From Herbaspirillum sp. DW155 (GTDB lineage: Bacteria; Pseudomonadota; Gammaproteobacteria; Burkholderiales; Burkholderiaceae_D), in assembly GCF_037076565.1 (NCBI RefSeq), contig NZ_AP029028.1, positions 3,472,001 through 3,536,000 of the forward strand: 64,000 nucleotides of DNA, written 5' to 3'. Below, piece by piece: positions 46,555 to 56,062 of this stretch. The first letter of the stretch is position 1; every line of letters begins with the position of its first letter. The notes under the pieces are model-generated. The model was not told the origin of the DNA, made no database searches, and worked only from the letters and a program-made list of their open reading frames with translations. A program made the position numbers and the translations under genes.

Positions 46555-46570
46555 GGGCGGTCCGGTCGAA

Positions 46571-47539
46571 TCAGAAGAACTTGCGCAGGTCCATACCGGT
46601 GTACAGGCTGGCCACTTCGTTATAACCGTTGAACATCAGCGTCTTGCGCTTGGGCGTGAAGAAGCCGTCCTCACCGATGCGGCGCTCGGTGGCCTGCGAC
46701 CAGCGCGGGTGGTCCACGTTCGGGTTGACGTTGGAATAGAAGCCGTATTCCTGCGGCGCATAGAGATTCCACGCGGTCTTGGGCTCGTCCTTGACGAAGC
46801 GGATCTTGACGATGGACTTGGCCGACTTGAAGCCGTATTTCCAAGGCACGATGATGCGCACCGGCGCGCCGTTCTGGTTGGGCAGCACTTCGCCGTACAT
46901 GCCCAGGGTCAGCAGCGTGAGCGGGTGATTGGCCTCGTCCATGCGCAAACCTTCACGATAGGGCCAGTTCAGGATCGGGGTGGACAAGCCCGGCATCTGT
47001 TTCTGGTCAGCCAGGGTGACGAATTCTACATAGCGCGCATTTCCGGTGGGTTCGGCCTTCCTGATCAGGGCCGAGAGTGAATAGCCGATCCAGGGAATCA
47101 CCATCGACCAGCCTTCCACGCAACGCATCCGATAGACGCGCTCTTCCAGCGGGGCCAGCTTGGTCAGGGCATCGAGGTCCAGGGTCATGGGCTTCTTGAC
47201 TTCGCCTTCGATGTCGATGGTCCAGGGGCTGGTCCTGAGCGAACCGGCATACTTGGCCGGATCGGCCTTGTCGGTGCCGAATTCGTAGTAATTGTTGTAG
47301 GTGGTGGCGTCCTTGTAGGCGGTCTGCTTGTCCATGACCGCATAGGCCTTGTTGAGCTGGGCGGGCAGCTTCCGGCCCTGTTGCGCGAAGGCCTGGGGCA
47401 GCGCGCCCAGGCCGCCGGCCAGCGCCGTGCCGGCCGCCACGCGCGCCATGAAGCTGCGGCGCGACAGGTAGAGGTCGCGCGGGGTGATCTCGGAGGCGGT
47501 CGGAATATCGATCTGGTCGGGACGAATCTTGATCAGCAT
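46571..47539 (-). CDS. msrP: MsrP: periplasmic molybdopterin methionine sulfoxide reductase
   Basis: 322 residues from ATG 47539. A Tat signal with twin arginine (SRRSFM, Arg27-Arg28) is followed by the sulfite-oxidase fold; the molybdenum ligand is Cys140 in [11 protein letters not shown]. It repairs oxidised methionines in envelope proteins. The start chosen gives a normal Tat leader; longer upstream codons are in the divergent regulatory region. Confidence 0.95.
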   Translation of the reverse strand: MLIKIRPDQIDIPTASEITPRDLYLSRRSFMARVAAGTALAGGLGALPQAFAQQGRKLPAQLNKAYAVMDKQTAYKDATTYNNYYEFGTDKADPAKYAGSLRTSPWTIDIEGEVKKPMTLDLDALTKLAPLEERVYRMRCVEGWSMVIPWIGYSLSALIRKAEPTGNARYVEFVTLADQKQMPGLSTPILNWPYREGLRMDEANHPLTLLTLGMYGEVLPNQNGAPVRIIVPWKYGFKSAKSIVKIRFVKDEPKTAWNLYAPQEYGFYSNVNPNVDHPRWSQATERRIGEDGFFTPKRKTLMFNGYNEVASLYTGMDLRKFF

Positions 47540-47648
47540 GGTGCGCTCCAGCGAAAAAAAGGAGAGATGCAAAGCGAAGGCAGGGCATGGACCTTGCCGG
47601 ATTGACGCCATGGTAAAAGCGCCGCGGTGACACTTGAGTGGCAATCGG

Positions 47649-47664
47649 ATGACAATTTTGTCAT
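47649..47664. promoter_or_regulatory. CusR/HprR-type operator between msrP and the two-component genes
   Basis: ATGACAA-TT-TTGTCAT, a perfect 7-2-7 palindrome matching the known CusR box core ATGACAANNTTGTCAT. It lies ~22 bp upstream of a TAGAAT -10-like element (47686-47691) of the response-regulator gene and ~110 bp from the msrP start. Confidence 0.75.
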
Positions 47665-47685
47665 GAAGAAAAATCCCTCCATTGC

Positions 47686-47691
47686 TAGAAT
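47686..47691 (+). promoter_or_regulatory. Possible -10 box of the response-regulator gene
   Basis: TAGAAT, with the palindrome covering the -35 position, as expected for an activator-dependent promoter. Confidence 0.4.
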
Positions 47692-47769
47692 CGAGTGCAT
47701 TTTCAAGCCATTCTCCCCGATCCCGCCTGCCTTTGCAGCGGCACTCCATCCCACACGACTGCTCACAGC

Positions 47770-48441
47770 ATGGCCATTCTGGTAATCGAAGACGACCCCA
47801 AGACCGGTGACTACCTGCGCAAAGGCTTGCGCGAATCCGGCTATGCCGTCGACCTCGCCCGCACCGGCAGCGATGGCCTGCACATGGCGCTGGAACAGGA
47901 TTACGACCTGGTGGTGCTGGACGTGATGCTGCCGGGCCTCGATGGCTGGCAGGTCATGAGCGCGCTGCGCAGCAAGCGCGACCTGCCGGTGCTGTTCCTG
48001 ACCGCCAAGGACCAGGTGGAAGACCGCATCCGCGGCCTGCAGCTGGGGGCCGACGACTATCTGGTCAAGCCCTTTTCCTTCACCGAGCTGGTGCTGCGCA
48101 TCCGCACCCTGCTGCGTCGGGGCGTCACCCGTGAAGCGGAAGTCTACGAGATCGCCGATCTGCAGCTGGACCATGTACGCCACAAGGTCACGCGCCAGGG
48201 CGTCAACATCGCCCTGACCAACAAGGAATTCATGCTGCTGCATCTGCTGATCAAACGCCAGGGCGAAGCGCTGTCGCGCAGCGTGATCGCTTCGCAGATC
48301 TGGGATATGAACTTTGACAGCGACACCAACGTGGTCGACGTCGCCATCAAGCGCCTGCGCGCCAAGATCGACGCGCCCTTCGAGAAGAAACTGATCCACA
48401 CCGTGCGCAGCGTGGGCTACATGTTTTCGGAAGATCCATGA
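47770..48441 (+). CDS. OmpR-family response regulator (CusR/HprR-type)
   Basis: 223 residues from ATG 47770. The receiver has Asp51 in [13 protein letters not shown]; the C-terminal winged helix ends [10 protein letters not shown]. This is the heavy-metal/peroxide response-regulator subgroup (CusR, CopR, HprR/YedW). In E. coli the yedVW (hprSR) pair lies beside msrPQ and controls it in response to H2O2 and HOCl, so the same role is likely here. It overlaps the sensor gene by 4 bp. Confidence 0.92.
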   Translation: MAILVIEDDPKTGDYLRKGLRESGYAVDLARTGSDGLHMALEQDYDLVVLDVMLPGLDGWQVMSALRSKRDLPVLFLTAKDQVEDRIRGLQLGADDYLVKPFSFTELVLRIRTLLRRGVTREAEVYEIADLQLDHVRHKVTRQGVNIALTNKEFMLLHLLIKRQGEALSRSVIASQIWDMNFDSDTNVVDVAIKRLRAKIDAPFEKKLIHTVRSVGYMFSEDP

Positions 48442-49883
48442 ACGCCGATGCATCTGCCGTGCGCGGCTGGACCCTGACCTCGCGCGTCACCGCCCTGTTT
48501 GCACTGATGACCGCGCTGGTGGTGACCGGCCTGGGTTTCTACCTGGACCGCGCCGCCAACGATGCCCTGTCCCAGCGCGCCGACCAGGCGCTGATCGGGC
48601 GCGTGGAACACTTCCGCAACCTGATGCACGACCTCTACAACGTCGAGCAGATGGAGCAGCGTCCGGCGCTGTTCGAAAGCATGATGGGCAACGAGCAGGA
48701 TGTGCGTATCTTCCGCCGCCAAGGTGAAGCCCCCTTCATCCAGAGCAATCCCGACCATCTGCTGCCCCCGCCCATGACACCGCTGCCGGTGGGCAGCCCG
48801 GTCAGCGCGGCCAGCCTGCAGACCAGCCATCGTCCCGATGGCGTGCGGGTGCGCTGGGTGTCGGCGCTGGCCGATGTGGGCAAGGGTGGCCAGGGCGGCG
48901 ACCGGGTGGAAATCGTGGCGGCCTACGTGATGGTGCAGGAAGACCGCATGATGCACAGCTACCGCTGGCGCATCGCCGGCGCGGCCGGGGCGGCGATCCT
49001 GCTGACCTCGCTGCTGGGCTTCCTGCTGCTGCGGCGCGGACTGCAGCCGCTGGAGGCGATGAGCCAGCGCGCCGCCCAGATCACCCCGGATCGTCTGTCC
49101 ACCCGCCTGGAGCAGGACGGCATGCCGGCCGAACTGCGGCGCGTGGCGCTGTCCTTCAATGCCATGCTGGATCGGCTGGAGGCCGGCTACGATCACCTCA
49201 CGCAGTTCTCGGGCGACCTGGCCCATGAGATCCGCACCCCCATCAATGTGCTGATGGGCCAGAGCCAGGTCGCGCTGGGCCAGCGTCGCAGTCTGGACGA
49301 ATATGAACAATTGCTCGAATCGAACGTGGAGGAATTGCAGCGCCTCGCCCGCATCGTCGAGAACATCCTGTTCCTGGCCCAGGCCGACCATGCCACGCTG
49401 GCCGTGGAGTGCAGCGCGCTGGACCTGCATGAAGAACTGGGCAAGGTGACCGAATACTTCGAAGGCATCGCCGACGAACGCGGCCTGCGCTTCGAACTGC
49501 AGGCGCAGGGCAGCTGCCACGCCAACCGCGACATGTGGCGCCGGGCCGTCAGCAACCTGGTCATCAATGCGGTGCGCTATGGCCAGGCCCACAGCATCAT
49601 CCGCATCCAGGCCGAAGGCGATGCCAGCGGCTGCCGCATCCTGGTGGACAACCGCTGCGAGGGCGTCACGCCCCATGCGATGGCGCGCATGTTCGACCGT
49701 TTCTATCGCGGCGATCGCTCGCGCAGCGCCTTCACCGAATCCAACGGCCTGGGGCTGGCCATCGTCAAGGCCATCATGGCCTTGCATGGCGGCACGGCGA
49801 CGGTGCAATGTCCGCAACCGGGGTGGATCCGCTTCAGCCTGGTGTTCCCTGCCGCGACCGGGACGCAAATGCAGCTGGTTTGA
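48438..49883 (+). CDS. Sensor histidine kinase (CusS/HprS-type)
   Basis: 481 residues. TM1 at about 14-36, a periplasmic sensor of ~130 residues rich in Met ([23 protein letters not shown]), TM2 at about 177-199, HAMP, then the H-box [18 protein letters not shown] with His263 and the ATP-binding [11 protein letters not shown] and [13 protein letters not shown]. Met residues in the sensor suit redox or copper sensing. Coupled to its regulator by ATGA overlap. Confidence 0.93.
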   Translation: MNADASAVRGWTLTSRVTALFALMTALVVTGLGFYLDRAANDALSQRADQALIGRVEHFRNLMHDLYNVEQMEQRPALFESMMGNEQDVRIFRRQGEAPFIQSNPDHLLPPPMTPLPVGSPVSAASLQTSHRPDGVRVRWVSALADVGKGGQGGDRVEIVAAYVMVQEDRMMHSYRWRIAGAAGAAILLTSLLGFLLLRRGLQPLEAMSQRAAQITPDRLSTRLEQDGMPAELRRVALSFNAMLDRLEAGYDHLTQFSGDLAHEIRTPINVLMGQSQVALGQRRSLDEYEQLLESNVEELQRLARIVENILFLAQADHATLAVECSALDLHEELGKVTEYFEGIADERGLRFELQAQGSCHANRDMWRRAVSNLVINAVRYGQAHSIIRIQAEGDASGCRILVDNRCEGVTPHAMARMFDRFYRGDRSRSAFTESNGLGLAIVKAIMALHGGTATVQCPQPGWIRFSLVFPAATGTQMQLV

Positions 49884-50223
49884 TCCGCATCATGTTTCCT
49901 GCGAGCCAAAAGCTTCTGCCTGACACAGGAAAGCGTGAAAATACGTTCACGCAGCGCAACATGATGCCGAACAGGGCTGCGTCCTTGTGGAACCGGGAAG
50001 TCCGCAAAGACGCGATGTCGTGAGTCAGAAACGGTCCACCGTTCTTCTCCCCTGTCATCCCTCTGAGCCTGCCAACGACCATCGCCTGCGCGAGCGCGCC
50101 GGGCGTGCGTCATTCTCATCCGTGATGTCTGTTATCAGCAAATACGTAGGTGCGTAGCATTGCGATGGGTCAAGCATTTGTTTTAAATTTCAGCAATTAC
50201 TGAAATTTCGAAAGTTTTTTGAC
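49884..50223. other. 340-bp intergenic region before the GbsR-type gene
   Basis: No gene seen. It contains a perfect 7-6-7 inverted repeat GCGTGAA/TTCACGC (49933-49939 and 49946-49952) shortly after the kinase stop, and an AT-rich palindrome near its right end. The middle part is unremarkable. Confidence 0.5.
50185..50208. promoter_or_regulatory. Palindromic operator upstream of the GbsR-type regulator
   Basis: AAATTTCAG (50185-50193) and CTGAAATTT (50200-50208), perfect 9-bp arms around CAATTA, ending 15 bp before the regulator ATG. Position suits autorepression. Confidence 0.65.
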
Positions 50224-50796
50224 ATGGAAAACACCGTACTCACGCCCATGATGCAGCGTTTCATCAGCCATTTCGGCGAGATGGGCAGCCGCTGGGGCAT
50301 CAATCGCACCGTCGGCCAGATCTATGCCTTGCTCTATATCTGCGGGCGCGCGCTCAATGCCGACGAGATTGCCGAGTACCTCAGTTTTTCGCGTTCCAAC
50401 GTCAGCATGGGACTCAAGGAACTGCAGTCCTGGCGACTGGTGAAACTGCTGCACAAACCCAATGACCGCCGTGAATATTTCGAACCGCCAGGCGACATCT
50501 GGGAAATCTTCAAGGTGCTGCTGGAGGAACGCCGCCGCCGCGAGATCGAGCCGACGCTCTCCATGCTGCGCGACGCCCTGCTGGAAGCACCCGGCAACAA
50601 GGAAGACAAGGAGGCGCAAAAGCGCATGCGCCAGATGTATGAACTGATTGAGCTCTCCAGTTCCTGGTTCGACGACGTGCAGCGCCTGTCGCCGCAAACG
50701 CTGGTATCGCTCATGAAGATGGGTTCCAAGGTCAAGAAGCTGCTGGACGTGCGCGACAAGTTCCGCGTCGTCGGCGGCGCCAGTGAAAAGGAGTAA
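50224..50796 (+). CDS. GbsR/MarR-family transcriptional regulator of the cyd operon
   Basis: 190 residues. Winged-helix core (GINRTVGQIYALLYICGRALNADEIAEYLSFSRSNVSMGLKEL region, residues ~25-70, then KLLHKPNDRREYF wing) and a C-terminal dimerisation helix. GbsR family. It is 5 bp upstream of cydP, so it is the first gene of the cyd operon and probably controls it, alone or with a redox regulator. Confidence 0.88.
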   Translation: MENTVLTPMMQRFISHFGEMGSRWGINRTVGQIYALLYICGRALNADEIAEYLSFSRSNVSMGLKELQSWRLVKLLHKPNDRREYFEPPGDIWEIFKVLLEERRRREIEPTLSMLRDALLEAPGNKEDKEAQKRMRQMYELIELSSSWFDDVQRLSPQTLVSLMKMGSKVKKLLDVRDKFRVVGGASEKE

Positions 50797-50801
50797 GCCA
50801 G

Positions 50802-51062
50802 ATGCAACTCACACACCCGTCCCGCAAACGGCCGTGGCAATGGCCACGCCTGACCCGGCTGCCGCTGGGGGTGGAAATCACCGTGCTGCTGGTGATCAAG
50901 ATCGCCCTCATCACGGTGCTGGCCAAGACCTTCTTCGCACATCCCGAAGCCAAGCACATGCAGATGCCGGTGCAAAGCGTGGAGCAGCGCATGCTGTCCT
51001 TCACCTCGCCTGCGGCAACCGCACAACACCAAGACCTATCCGCCAAACAACAACCGGAGTAA
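50802..51062 (+). CDS. cydP: CydP: putative small subunit of cytochrome bd oxidase
   Basis: 86 residues. One membrane helix (VEITVLLVIKIALITVLAKTFF) and a C-terminal soluble tail (PEAKHMQMPVQSVEQRML). Position immediately upstream of cydA and this sequence pattern match the CydP family found in beta- and gammaproteobacterial cyd operons. Role in assembly or stability is inferred. Confidence 0.8.
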   Translation: MQLTHPSRKRPWQWPRLTRLPLGVEITVLLVIKIALITVLAKTFFAHPEAKHMQMPVQSVEQRMLSFTSPAATAQHQDLSAKQQPE

Positions 51063-51068
51063 CACAAC

Positions 51069-52691
51069 ATGGTTCCCATCGATGAAGTCGTCTCGCTGTC
51101 ACGGCTGCAGTTTGCCGTTACGGCGCTCTATCACTTCCTGTTCGTCCCCTTGACGCTAGGCCTGTCCTGGATTCTGGTCATTATGGAGTCGGTCTACGTC
51201 ATGACCGGCAACCAGATCTACAAAGACATGACCCGCTTCTGGGGCAAGCTGTTCGGCATCAACTTCGCCATGGGCGTGGCCACCGGCATCACGCTGGAAT
51301 TCCAGTTCGGTACCAACTGGTCCTATTACTCGCACTACGTGGGCGACATCTTCGGCACCCCGCTGGCCATCGAAGGCCTGATGGCCTTCTTCATGGAATC
51401 GACCTTCGTGGGCCTGTTCTTCTTCGGCTGGGACAAGCTCTCGCGCAAGCAGCATCTGATCGTCACCGTGCTGGTGGCGGTGGGTTCAAACCTGTCGGCG
51501 CTGTGGATCCTGATCGCCAACGGCTGGATGAACAATCCCGTGGGCGCCGAATTCAACTTCGAGACCATGCGCATGGAGCTGGTCAGCATGACCGACGTCA
51601 TCTTCAACCCGGTGGCGCAGGTCAAGTTCGTGCATACCGTAGCGGCCGGATATGTCACGGCATCCATGTTCGTGCTGGGCATCTCCGCCTGGTATCTGCT
51701 CAAGGCGCGCGACACCGCTTTTGCGCTGCGCTCCTTTGCAGTGGCCGCCGGTTTCGGCCTGGCCGCCACGCTCTCGGTGATCGTGCTGGGCGACGAATCG
51801 GGCTATACCGCCGGTGAAGTCAACAAGGTCAAGCTGGCCGCCATCGAAGCCGAGTGGGACACCCACCCTGCCCCGGCCGGCCTGACCCTGTTCGGCCTGC
51901 CCAACGAGAAGGAGCAACGCACCGACTACGCCGTCAAGATTCCCTATGTGCTGGGCCTGATCGGGACACGCTCGGTCGATATGCAGGTGCTGGGCATCAA
52001 GGATCTGAAGAAGGAAAACGAAGTCCGCATCCGCAACGGCATGCTGGCCTATGCCGCGCTGACCAGGCTGAAGTCCGGCGACAAGTCGCCCGAGGCACGC
52101 GCCGAGTTCAACAAGCTCAAGAAGGATCTGGGCTACGGCTTGCTGCTCAAGAAGTACACCAACAACGTGGTCGATGCCACGCCCGAACAGATCGCCCTGG
52201 CCGTGGATGACACCATCCCCAAGGTAGCGCCCATGTTCTGGTCCTTCCGTGGCATGGTGGGGCTGGGCTTCCTGTTCCTGTTCATCTTCGCGGCTTCGTT
52301 CTGGTTCCTGGCCAAGAAGCAGCTGGCCCCGCAACGCTGGTTGCTGCGCCTGGCCGTGATCGCCATCCCGCTGCCCTGGATCGCCGCCGAACTGGGCTGG
52401 GTCGTGGCCGAATATGGCCGCCAGCCGTGGACCATCGCCGGCATCCTGCCGACCCATCTGTCGGCTTCCTCGCTGCAACCGGGCAGCCTCTACTTCAGCC
52501 TGGCCGGTTTCGTGCTGTTCTACACCTTCCTGCTGGTGGTGGAGATGATCCTGATGTTCAAGTACGCACGCCTGGGCCCGAGCAGCCTGCACACCGGCCA
52601 GTACCACTGGGAGAACAAGGGCCATGAAAGCAGCCCCGGCGACGTCCTGCCGCCGCCCCTGAATCCGGCCGCCAACGCCGGCAGCCACTAA
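51069..52691 (+). CDS. cydA: Cytochrome bd ubiquinol oxidase subunit I
   Basis: 540 residues, nine-helix subunit that carries hemes b558, b595 and d. [21 protein letters not shown] includes the axial His22; [13 protein letters not shown] is the family hallmark. A long Q-loop (about 255-390) indicates the E. coli-like long form. It oxidises ubiquinol and reduces O2 at low oxygen and resists NO and peroxide. Confidence 0.97.
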   Translation: MVPIDEVVSLSRLQFAVTALYHFLFVPLTLGLSWILVIMESVYVMTGNQIYKDMTRFWGKLFGINFAMGVATGITLEFQFGTNWSYYSHYVGDIFGTPLAIEGLMAFFMESTFVGLFFFGWDKLSRKQHLIVTVLVAVGSNLSALWILIANGWMNNPVGAEFNFETMRMELVSMTDVIFNPVAQVKFVHTVAAGYVTASMFVLGISAWYLLKARDTAFALRSFAVAAGFGLAATLSVIVLGDESGYTAGEVNKVKLAAIEAEWDTHPAPAGLTLFGLPNEKEQRTDYAVKIPYVLGLIGTRSVDMQVLGIKDLKKENEVRIRNGMLAYAALTRLKSGDKSPEARAEFNKLKKDLGYGLLLKKYTNNVVDATPEQIALAVDDTIPKVAPMFWSFRGMVGLGFLFLFIFAASFWFLAKKQLAPQRWLLRLAVIAIPLPWIAAELGWVVAEYGRQPWTIAGILPTHLSASSLQPGSLYFSLAGFVLFYTFLLVVEMILMFKYARLGPSSLHTGQYHWENKGHESSPGDVLPPPLNPAANAGSH

Positions 52692-52717
52692 GCCCCCGGA
52701 AAAAAGAGGAAAGCAAA

Positions 52718-53857
52718 ATGATCTTCGATTACGAAACACTCAAACTGATCTGGTGGGCCTTCGTGGGCGTACTCATCATCGGTTTTGCACTGACCGATGG
52801 CTTCGACTTCGGCGTGGGCATCATGCTGCCCTTCGCCGCCAAGGACGATACCGAGCGCCGCATCCTGATCAACTCCATCGGCCCCACCTGGGAAGGCAAC
52901 CAGACCTGGCTCATCACCGCCGGCGGCGCCACCTTCGCAGCCTGGCCGCTGGTCTATGCGACGGCCTTCTCGGGCTTCTACATCGCCCTGATGGTGTTGC
53001 TGTTCTCGCTCTTCTTCCGTCCGGTCGGCTTCGACTACCGCAGCAAGGTGGCCGATCCGCGCTGGCGCAATGCCTGGGACTGGGGCCTGTTCATCGGTGG
53101 TTTCGTGCCGCCCCTGATCTGCGGCGTGGCCTTCGGCAACCTGCTCCTGGGCGTGCCCTTCCACTACGACGATTCCATGCGGGTGGAATACACCGGCAGC
53201 TTCTTCGCCCTGTTGAACCCCTTCGGCCTGCTGGCGGGCCTGTTGTCGGTGGCCATGCTGCTGATGCACGGCGCGGCGTTTGCCTTCGTGAAGACGGATG
53301 CAGCCATTGCTGAACGTTCGCGCAAGACCGTCATCGGCGCCGCGCTGGTGACCGTGCTGCTGTTCATCGCCGGCGGCTTCTGGGTGGCCCACATGCCGGG
53401 CTATCGCATCACCGCGATGCCGGACGTCAACACGGCCTTCACTCCCTTGGCCAAGACCGTGGAAGTGGTCACCGGCGCCTGGTTCGACAACTACGCCAAG
53501 TGGCCCGTGACCAAGCTGTTCCCGGCACTCGGTGTGGCCGGTGCCGTGCTGGCTGCGCTGCTGGCGCTGGTGCGCAGTGCCCGCCTGGCCTTCATCGCCA
53601 GCGGCCTGTCGGTGACCGGCATCATCTTGACGGCCGGCATGTCGCTGTTCCCCTTCGTGATGCCCTCCTCGCTGGATGCCAAGAGCAGCCTGACGATGTG
53701 GGATGCAGTCTCCAGCCACAAGACCCTGGGCCTGATGTTCTGGATGGTGCTGATCTTCCTGCCGATCATCCTCGTCTATACCGGCTGGGTCTATCGCGTG
53801 GTCAAGGGCAAGGTCACCGCCCGCGACATTCACGAGAACGAACACACTGCGTATTGA
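52718..53857 (+). CDS. cydB: Cytochrome bd ubiquinol oxidase subunit II
   Basis: 379 residues, about eight helices, beginning [32 protein letters not shown]. It pairs with CydA. The ribosome site (AGAGGAAAG) precedes the ATG at 52718. Confidence 0.97.
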   Translation: MIFDYETLKLIWWAFVGVLIIGFALTDGFDFGVGIMLPFAAKDDTERRILINSIGPTWEGNQTWLITAGGATFAAWPLVYATAFSGFYIALMVLLFSLFFRPVGFDYRSKVADPRWRNAWDWGLFIGGFVPPLICGVAFGNLLLGVPFHYDDSMRVEYTGSFFALLNPFGLLAGLLSVAMLLMHGAAFAFVKTDAAIAERSRKTVIGAALVTVLLFIAGGFWVAHMPGYRITAMPDVNTAFTPLAKTVEVVTGAWFDNYAKWPVTKLFPALGVAGAVLAALLALVRSARLAFIASGLSVTGIILTAGMSLFPFVMPSSLDAKSSLTMWDAVSSHKTLGLMFWMVLIFLPIILVYTGWVYRVVKGKVTARDIHENEHTAY

Positions 53858-53893
53858 TTACGCGCAATCGCAATCTGCAACGAGGAGAACATC

Positions 53894-54064
53894 ATGTGGT
53901 ATTTCGCCTGGATACTCGGCATCGGCCTGGCCCTGGCCTTTGGCATCATCAACGTCATGTGGCTGGAAGCCAACTACGCCTTCGGCCGCCGCAAGGCCGA
54001 GGAAACCCACGAGCGCTTCGCCAGCGCCCGCGCGGCGGAAAAGCAGCGGCGCAACGGCAGGTAG
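53894..54064 (+). CDS. cydX: CydX: small subunit of cytochrome bd oxidase
   Basis: 56 residues, missed by length filters. The sequence starts MWYFAWILGIGLALAFGIIN, a single helix with the CydX/YbgT signature (WYFAWILG...N..WLE), followed by an Arg/Glu-rich tail. Strong ribosome site GAGGAGAA (53883-53889). CydX stabilises the heme cofactors of CydAB. Located 36 bp after cydB. Confidence 0.95.
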   Translation: MWYFAWILGIGLALAFGIINVMWLEANYAFGRRKAEETHERFASARAAEKQRRNGR

Positions 54065-54092
54065 GCTCGCGTGATCCTGTGATCCGGTGAGC

Positions 54093-54124
54093 AAGGCCGG
54101 CAGCGTCGCTGTCGGCCTTTTTTT
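54093..54124 (+). terminator. Rho-independent terminator after cydX
   Basis: AAGGCCGGCAG (54093-54103) pairs with CTGTCGGCCTT (54109-54119), one G-U pair, CGTCG loop and T7 tract. Confidence 0.88.
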
Positions 54125-54144
54125 CAACTTGCCTGGAGACCATC

Positions 54145-54666
54145 ATGCCTGCCTCCCCTGCCCCGCACGCCGAAGAAGTCGCGCCCGCAGCCCGTCACTG
54201 GGCCCTGCTACCGGGTGCCGGCTTCGCCGACAGTTACCGCATCCGCCTTACGCCGCAGCTGGCGCAATTGAACAGTACCGAAATCGCCGAGCGCATGATG
54301 GCCTCGCAACCCGCGTGGATCAGTACGCTGATGCAACTGCGAGACCGCCTGGTGGCGCCGCTGGGATTCAAGCGCGCCGGTGACCACGGCGCCCCGGCGG
54401 GTTTTCCGCTGCTGCTGGCCGAACCGGCACGGGTGGTGATGGGGCTGGATGACAGCCATCTTGATTTCCGCCTGTGCGTGGAAAAGTCGCCCGCAGGGAC
54501 GGAGATGGCGCAGGCGACCGATGGCCCCTGGGTCACCGTCACTACCGTGGTCCGGACCAAGCGCTTGCTGGGGGAGTTCTACCTGGCCGCCATCCTGCCC
54601 TTCCATCGCTGCGTCGCGCGGACTTTGCTGCAAGGTTTGCTGCGGCCGGAACGGACTGCGCACTGA
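54145..54666 (+). CDS. DUF2867-like protein
   Basis: 173 residues, ribosome site GGAGA before ATG 54145. Typical DUF2867 features: an N-terminal DSYRIRL segment, LRDRLVAPLGFKR and a C-terminal FYLAAILPFHRCVARTLLQG. The family is a StART-like fold of unknown function. It lies after the cyd terminator and before a bidirectional terminator, so it is probably transcribed alone. Confidence 0.82.
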   Translation: MPASPAPHAEEVAPAARHWALLPGAGFADSYRIRLTPQLAQLNSTEIAERMMASQPAWISTLMQLRDRLVAPLGFKRAGDHGAPAGFPLLLAEPARVVMGLDDSHLDFRLCVEKSPAGTEMAQATDGPWVTVTTVVRTKRLLGEFYLAAILPFHRCVARTLLQGLLRPERTAH

Positions 54667-54681
54667 TGCGCCTCAAACGAC

Positions 54682-54719
54682 AAAACGCCGCTGCGACCTC
54701 GGGGACGCAGCGGCGTTTT
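54682..54719. terminator. Bidirectional terminator between DUF2867 gene and ohr
   Basis: A 14-base perfect stem AAAACGCCGCTGCG (54682-54695) with CGCAGCGGCGTTTT (54706-54719) and a 10-base loop. The T4 ends serve both strands. Confidence 0.88.
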
Positions 54720-54774
54720 CTTTCACACTCTCAACGCAGGCAGGAAGCGGATCGCTCCTGCCCGCCTGAACGCA

Positions 54775-55209
54775 TTACACCAGGTTCAGGGTCACGTTGA
54801 TGTTGTCGCGGGTGGCGTTGGAGTACGGGCACACCTGGTGCGCCTTGTTCACCAGATCCTGCGCCACGGCGCGGTCGATGCCCGGCAGCGAGATGTTGAG
54901 TTCGGCTTCGATGCCGAAACCGCCCGGGATCTGGCCGATGCCGACCTTGCCGGTGATGCTGGCGTCAGCGGGTACGGCGATCTTGGCCTGGCCGGCGACG
55001 AACTTCAGCGCGCCCAGGAAGCAGGCCGAGTAACCGGCGGCGAACAGTTGTTCCGGGTTGGTGCCATTACCACCGGCGCCACCCAATTCCTTCGGGGTGG
55101 ACAGCTTGACGTCCAGGACGCCATCGGAGGACTTGGCCGAACCTTCACGGCCGCCAGTGGCGGTAGCGGTGGCGGTGTACAGGGCTTTTTCGATCTTGTT
55201 CGAGGGCAT
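54775..55209 (-). CDS. ohr: Organic hydroperoxide resistance peroxidase Ohr
   Basis: 144 residues from ATG 55209 (AAAGGAAATACC upstream). The two reactive cysteines are Cys63 ([11 protein letters not shown]) and Cys127 ([12 protein letters not shown]), with Arg21 and Glu53 for the catalytic network. It reduces organic hydroperoxides with lipoyl-protein electrons. Paired with ohrR on the same strand, regulator upstream. Confidence 0.96.
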   Translation of the reverse strand: MPSNKIEKALYTATATATGGREGSAKSSDGVLDVKLSTPKELGGAGGNGTNPEQLFAAGYSACFLGALKFVAGQAKIAVPADASITGKVGIGQIPGGFGIEAELNISLPGIDRAVAQDLVNKAHQVCPYSNATRDNINVTLNLV

Positions 55210-55389
55210 GGTATTTCCTTTCAAAGTTCAGGTTGTCGTCACCCTTGCGGGCTACGTTTGAGGGGCGTGGTGCCGAAAGATTCGTTTTCGTTCACCACTG
55301 GCTTGCCAGATTGTCTTGCTGCTTCTCTGCTACTGATGTGCTGCTTCACTTGCGGTGTGGCGGTCTTCGATACGGCGGCGCCAACGGTA

Positions 55390-55419
55390 TAAATAATTCA
55401 CTATATTATTGCGCACAAT
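55390..55419 (-). promoter_or_regulatory. Probable ohr promoter with overlapping palindrome
   Basis: On the minus strand, TTGTGC (55413-55418) and TATTTA (55390-55395) have a 17-bp spacer. The palindromic ATTG-N4-CAAT (55408-55419) overlaps the -35, where OhrR would repress. Confidence 0.5.
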
Positions 55420-55445
55420 TTAAAGCGTAAAAACCTGCTGCCTTT

Positions 55446-55931
55446 TCATTCATCCTCGGCGTTGACCAGCCCCGTGCGGACTTCCTTCAGGGCCAGCACC
55501 AGGCTCTTGATCTGATCCAGCGCAGGCAGCATGCAGCTCATCTGCTGCGGCACTGCCCTGGCCTTGTTGCGCAGGGCGCGGCCGGACTCGCTCAGGCTCA
55601 CCACCACCCGGCGCTCATCGCCGGCATCGCGGTTGCGGTGCAGCAAGCCCATGCTTTCCATGCGCTTGAGCAGCGGGGTCAGCGTACCAGAATCCAGAAA
55701 CAGGCGCGTGCCCAGTTCCGAGACCGTAACGCCATCCCTTTCCCACAGCACCAGCATCACCAGATATTGCGGATAGGTGATCTCCAGCGGGGCCAGGATC
55801 TTCTTGTAGGCCTTGGTCATCGCCAGCGACGCCGAATACATCGCAAAACACAGCTGGTTGTCGAGAAGCAGGGCTTCATCGATCAGTGCGTCCGGAAGAT
55901 TCGTGGTGTGCGTCGTGTCCATGGGCTGCAT
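55446..55931 (-). CDS. ohrR: OhrR: MarR-family organic-peroxide sensor
   Basis: 161 residues from ATG 55931 (a TTG nine codons upstream is less likely). The reactive Cys28 lies in LDNQLCFAMYSAS; the winged helix has LDSGTLTPLLKRMESMGLLHRNRD and the wing DERRVVVSLSESG. Oxidation of the Cys releases ohr. Single-Cys or 2-Cys class is not clear; a second Cys is in QQMSCMLPAL. Confidence 0.93.
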   Translation of the reverse strand: MQPMDTTHTTNLPDALIDEALLLDNQLCFAMYSASLAMTKAYKKILAPLEITYPQYLVMLVLWERDGVTVSELGTRLFLDSGTLTPLLKRMESMGLLHRNRDAGDERRVVVSLSESGRALRNKARAVPQQMSCMLPALDQIKSLVLALKEVRTGLVNAEDE

Positions 55932-56062
55932 ATTAAACCGCTCAAAATTGAATTGCAAGCTATTTAATTTGAAAAAATTTGACCTTCTTGTTCATGTGCA
56001 TTCGTCAGCCTGCCCGGCAAGCCGGTATCATGCGCCCTGCTTAGGCATTTTCCTGCATATCG

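Noticed and set aside
55923-55990. OhrR-binding palindrome upstream of ohrR
   Set aside because: AATTGAAT/ATTTAATT arms have a mismatch and an 8-bp spacer; too weak to call.
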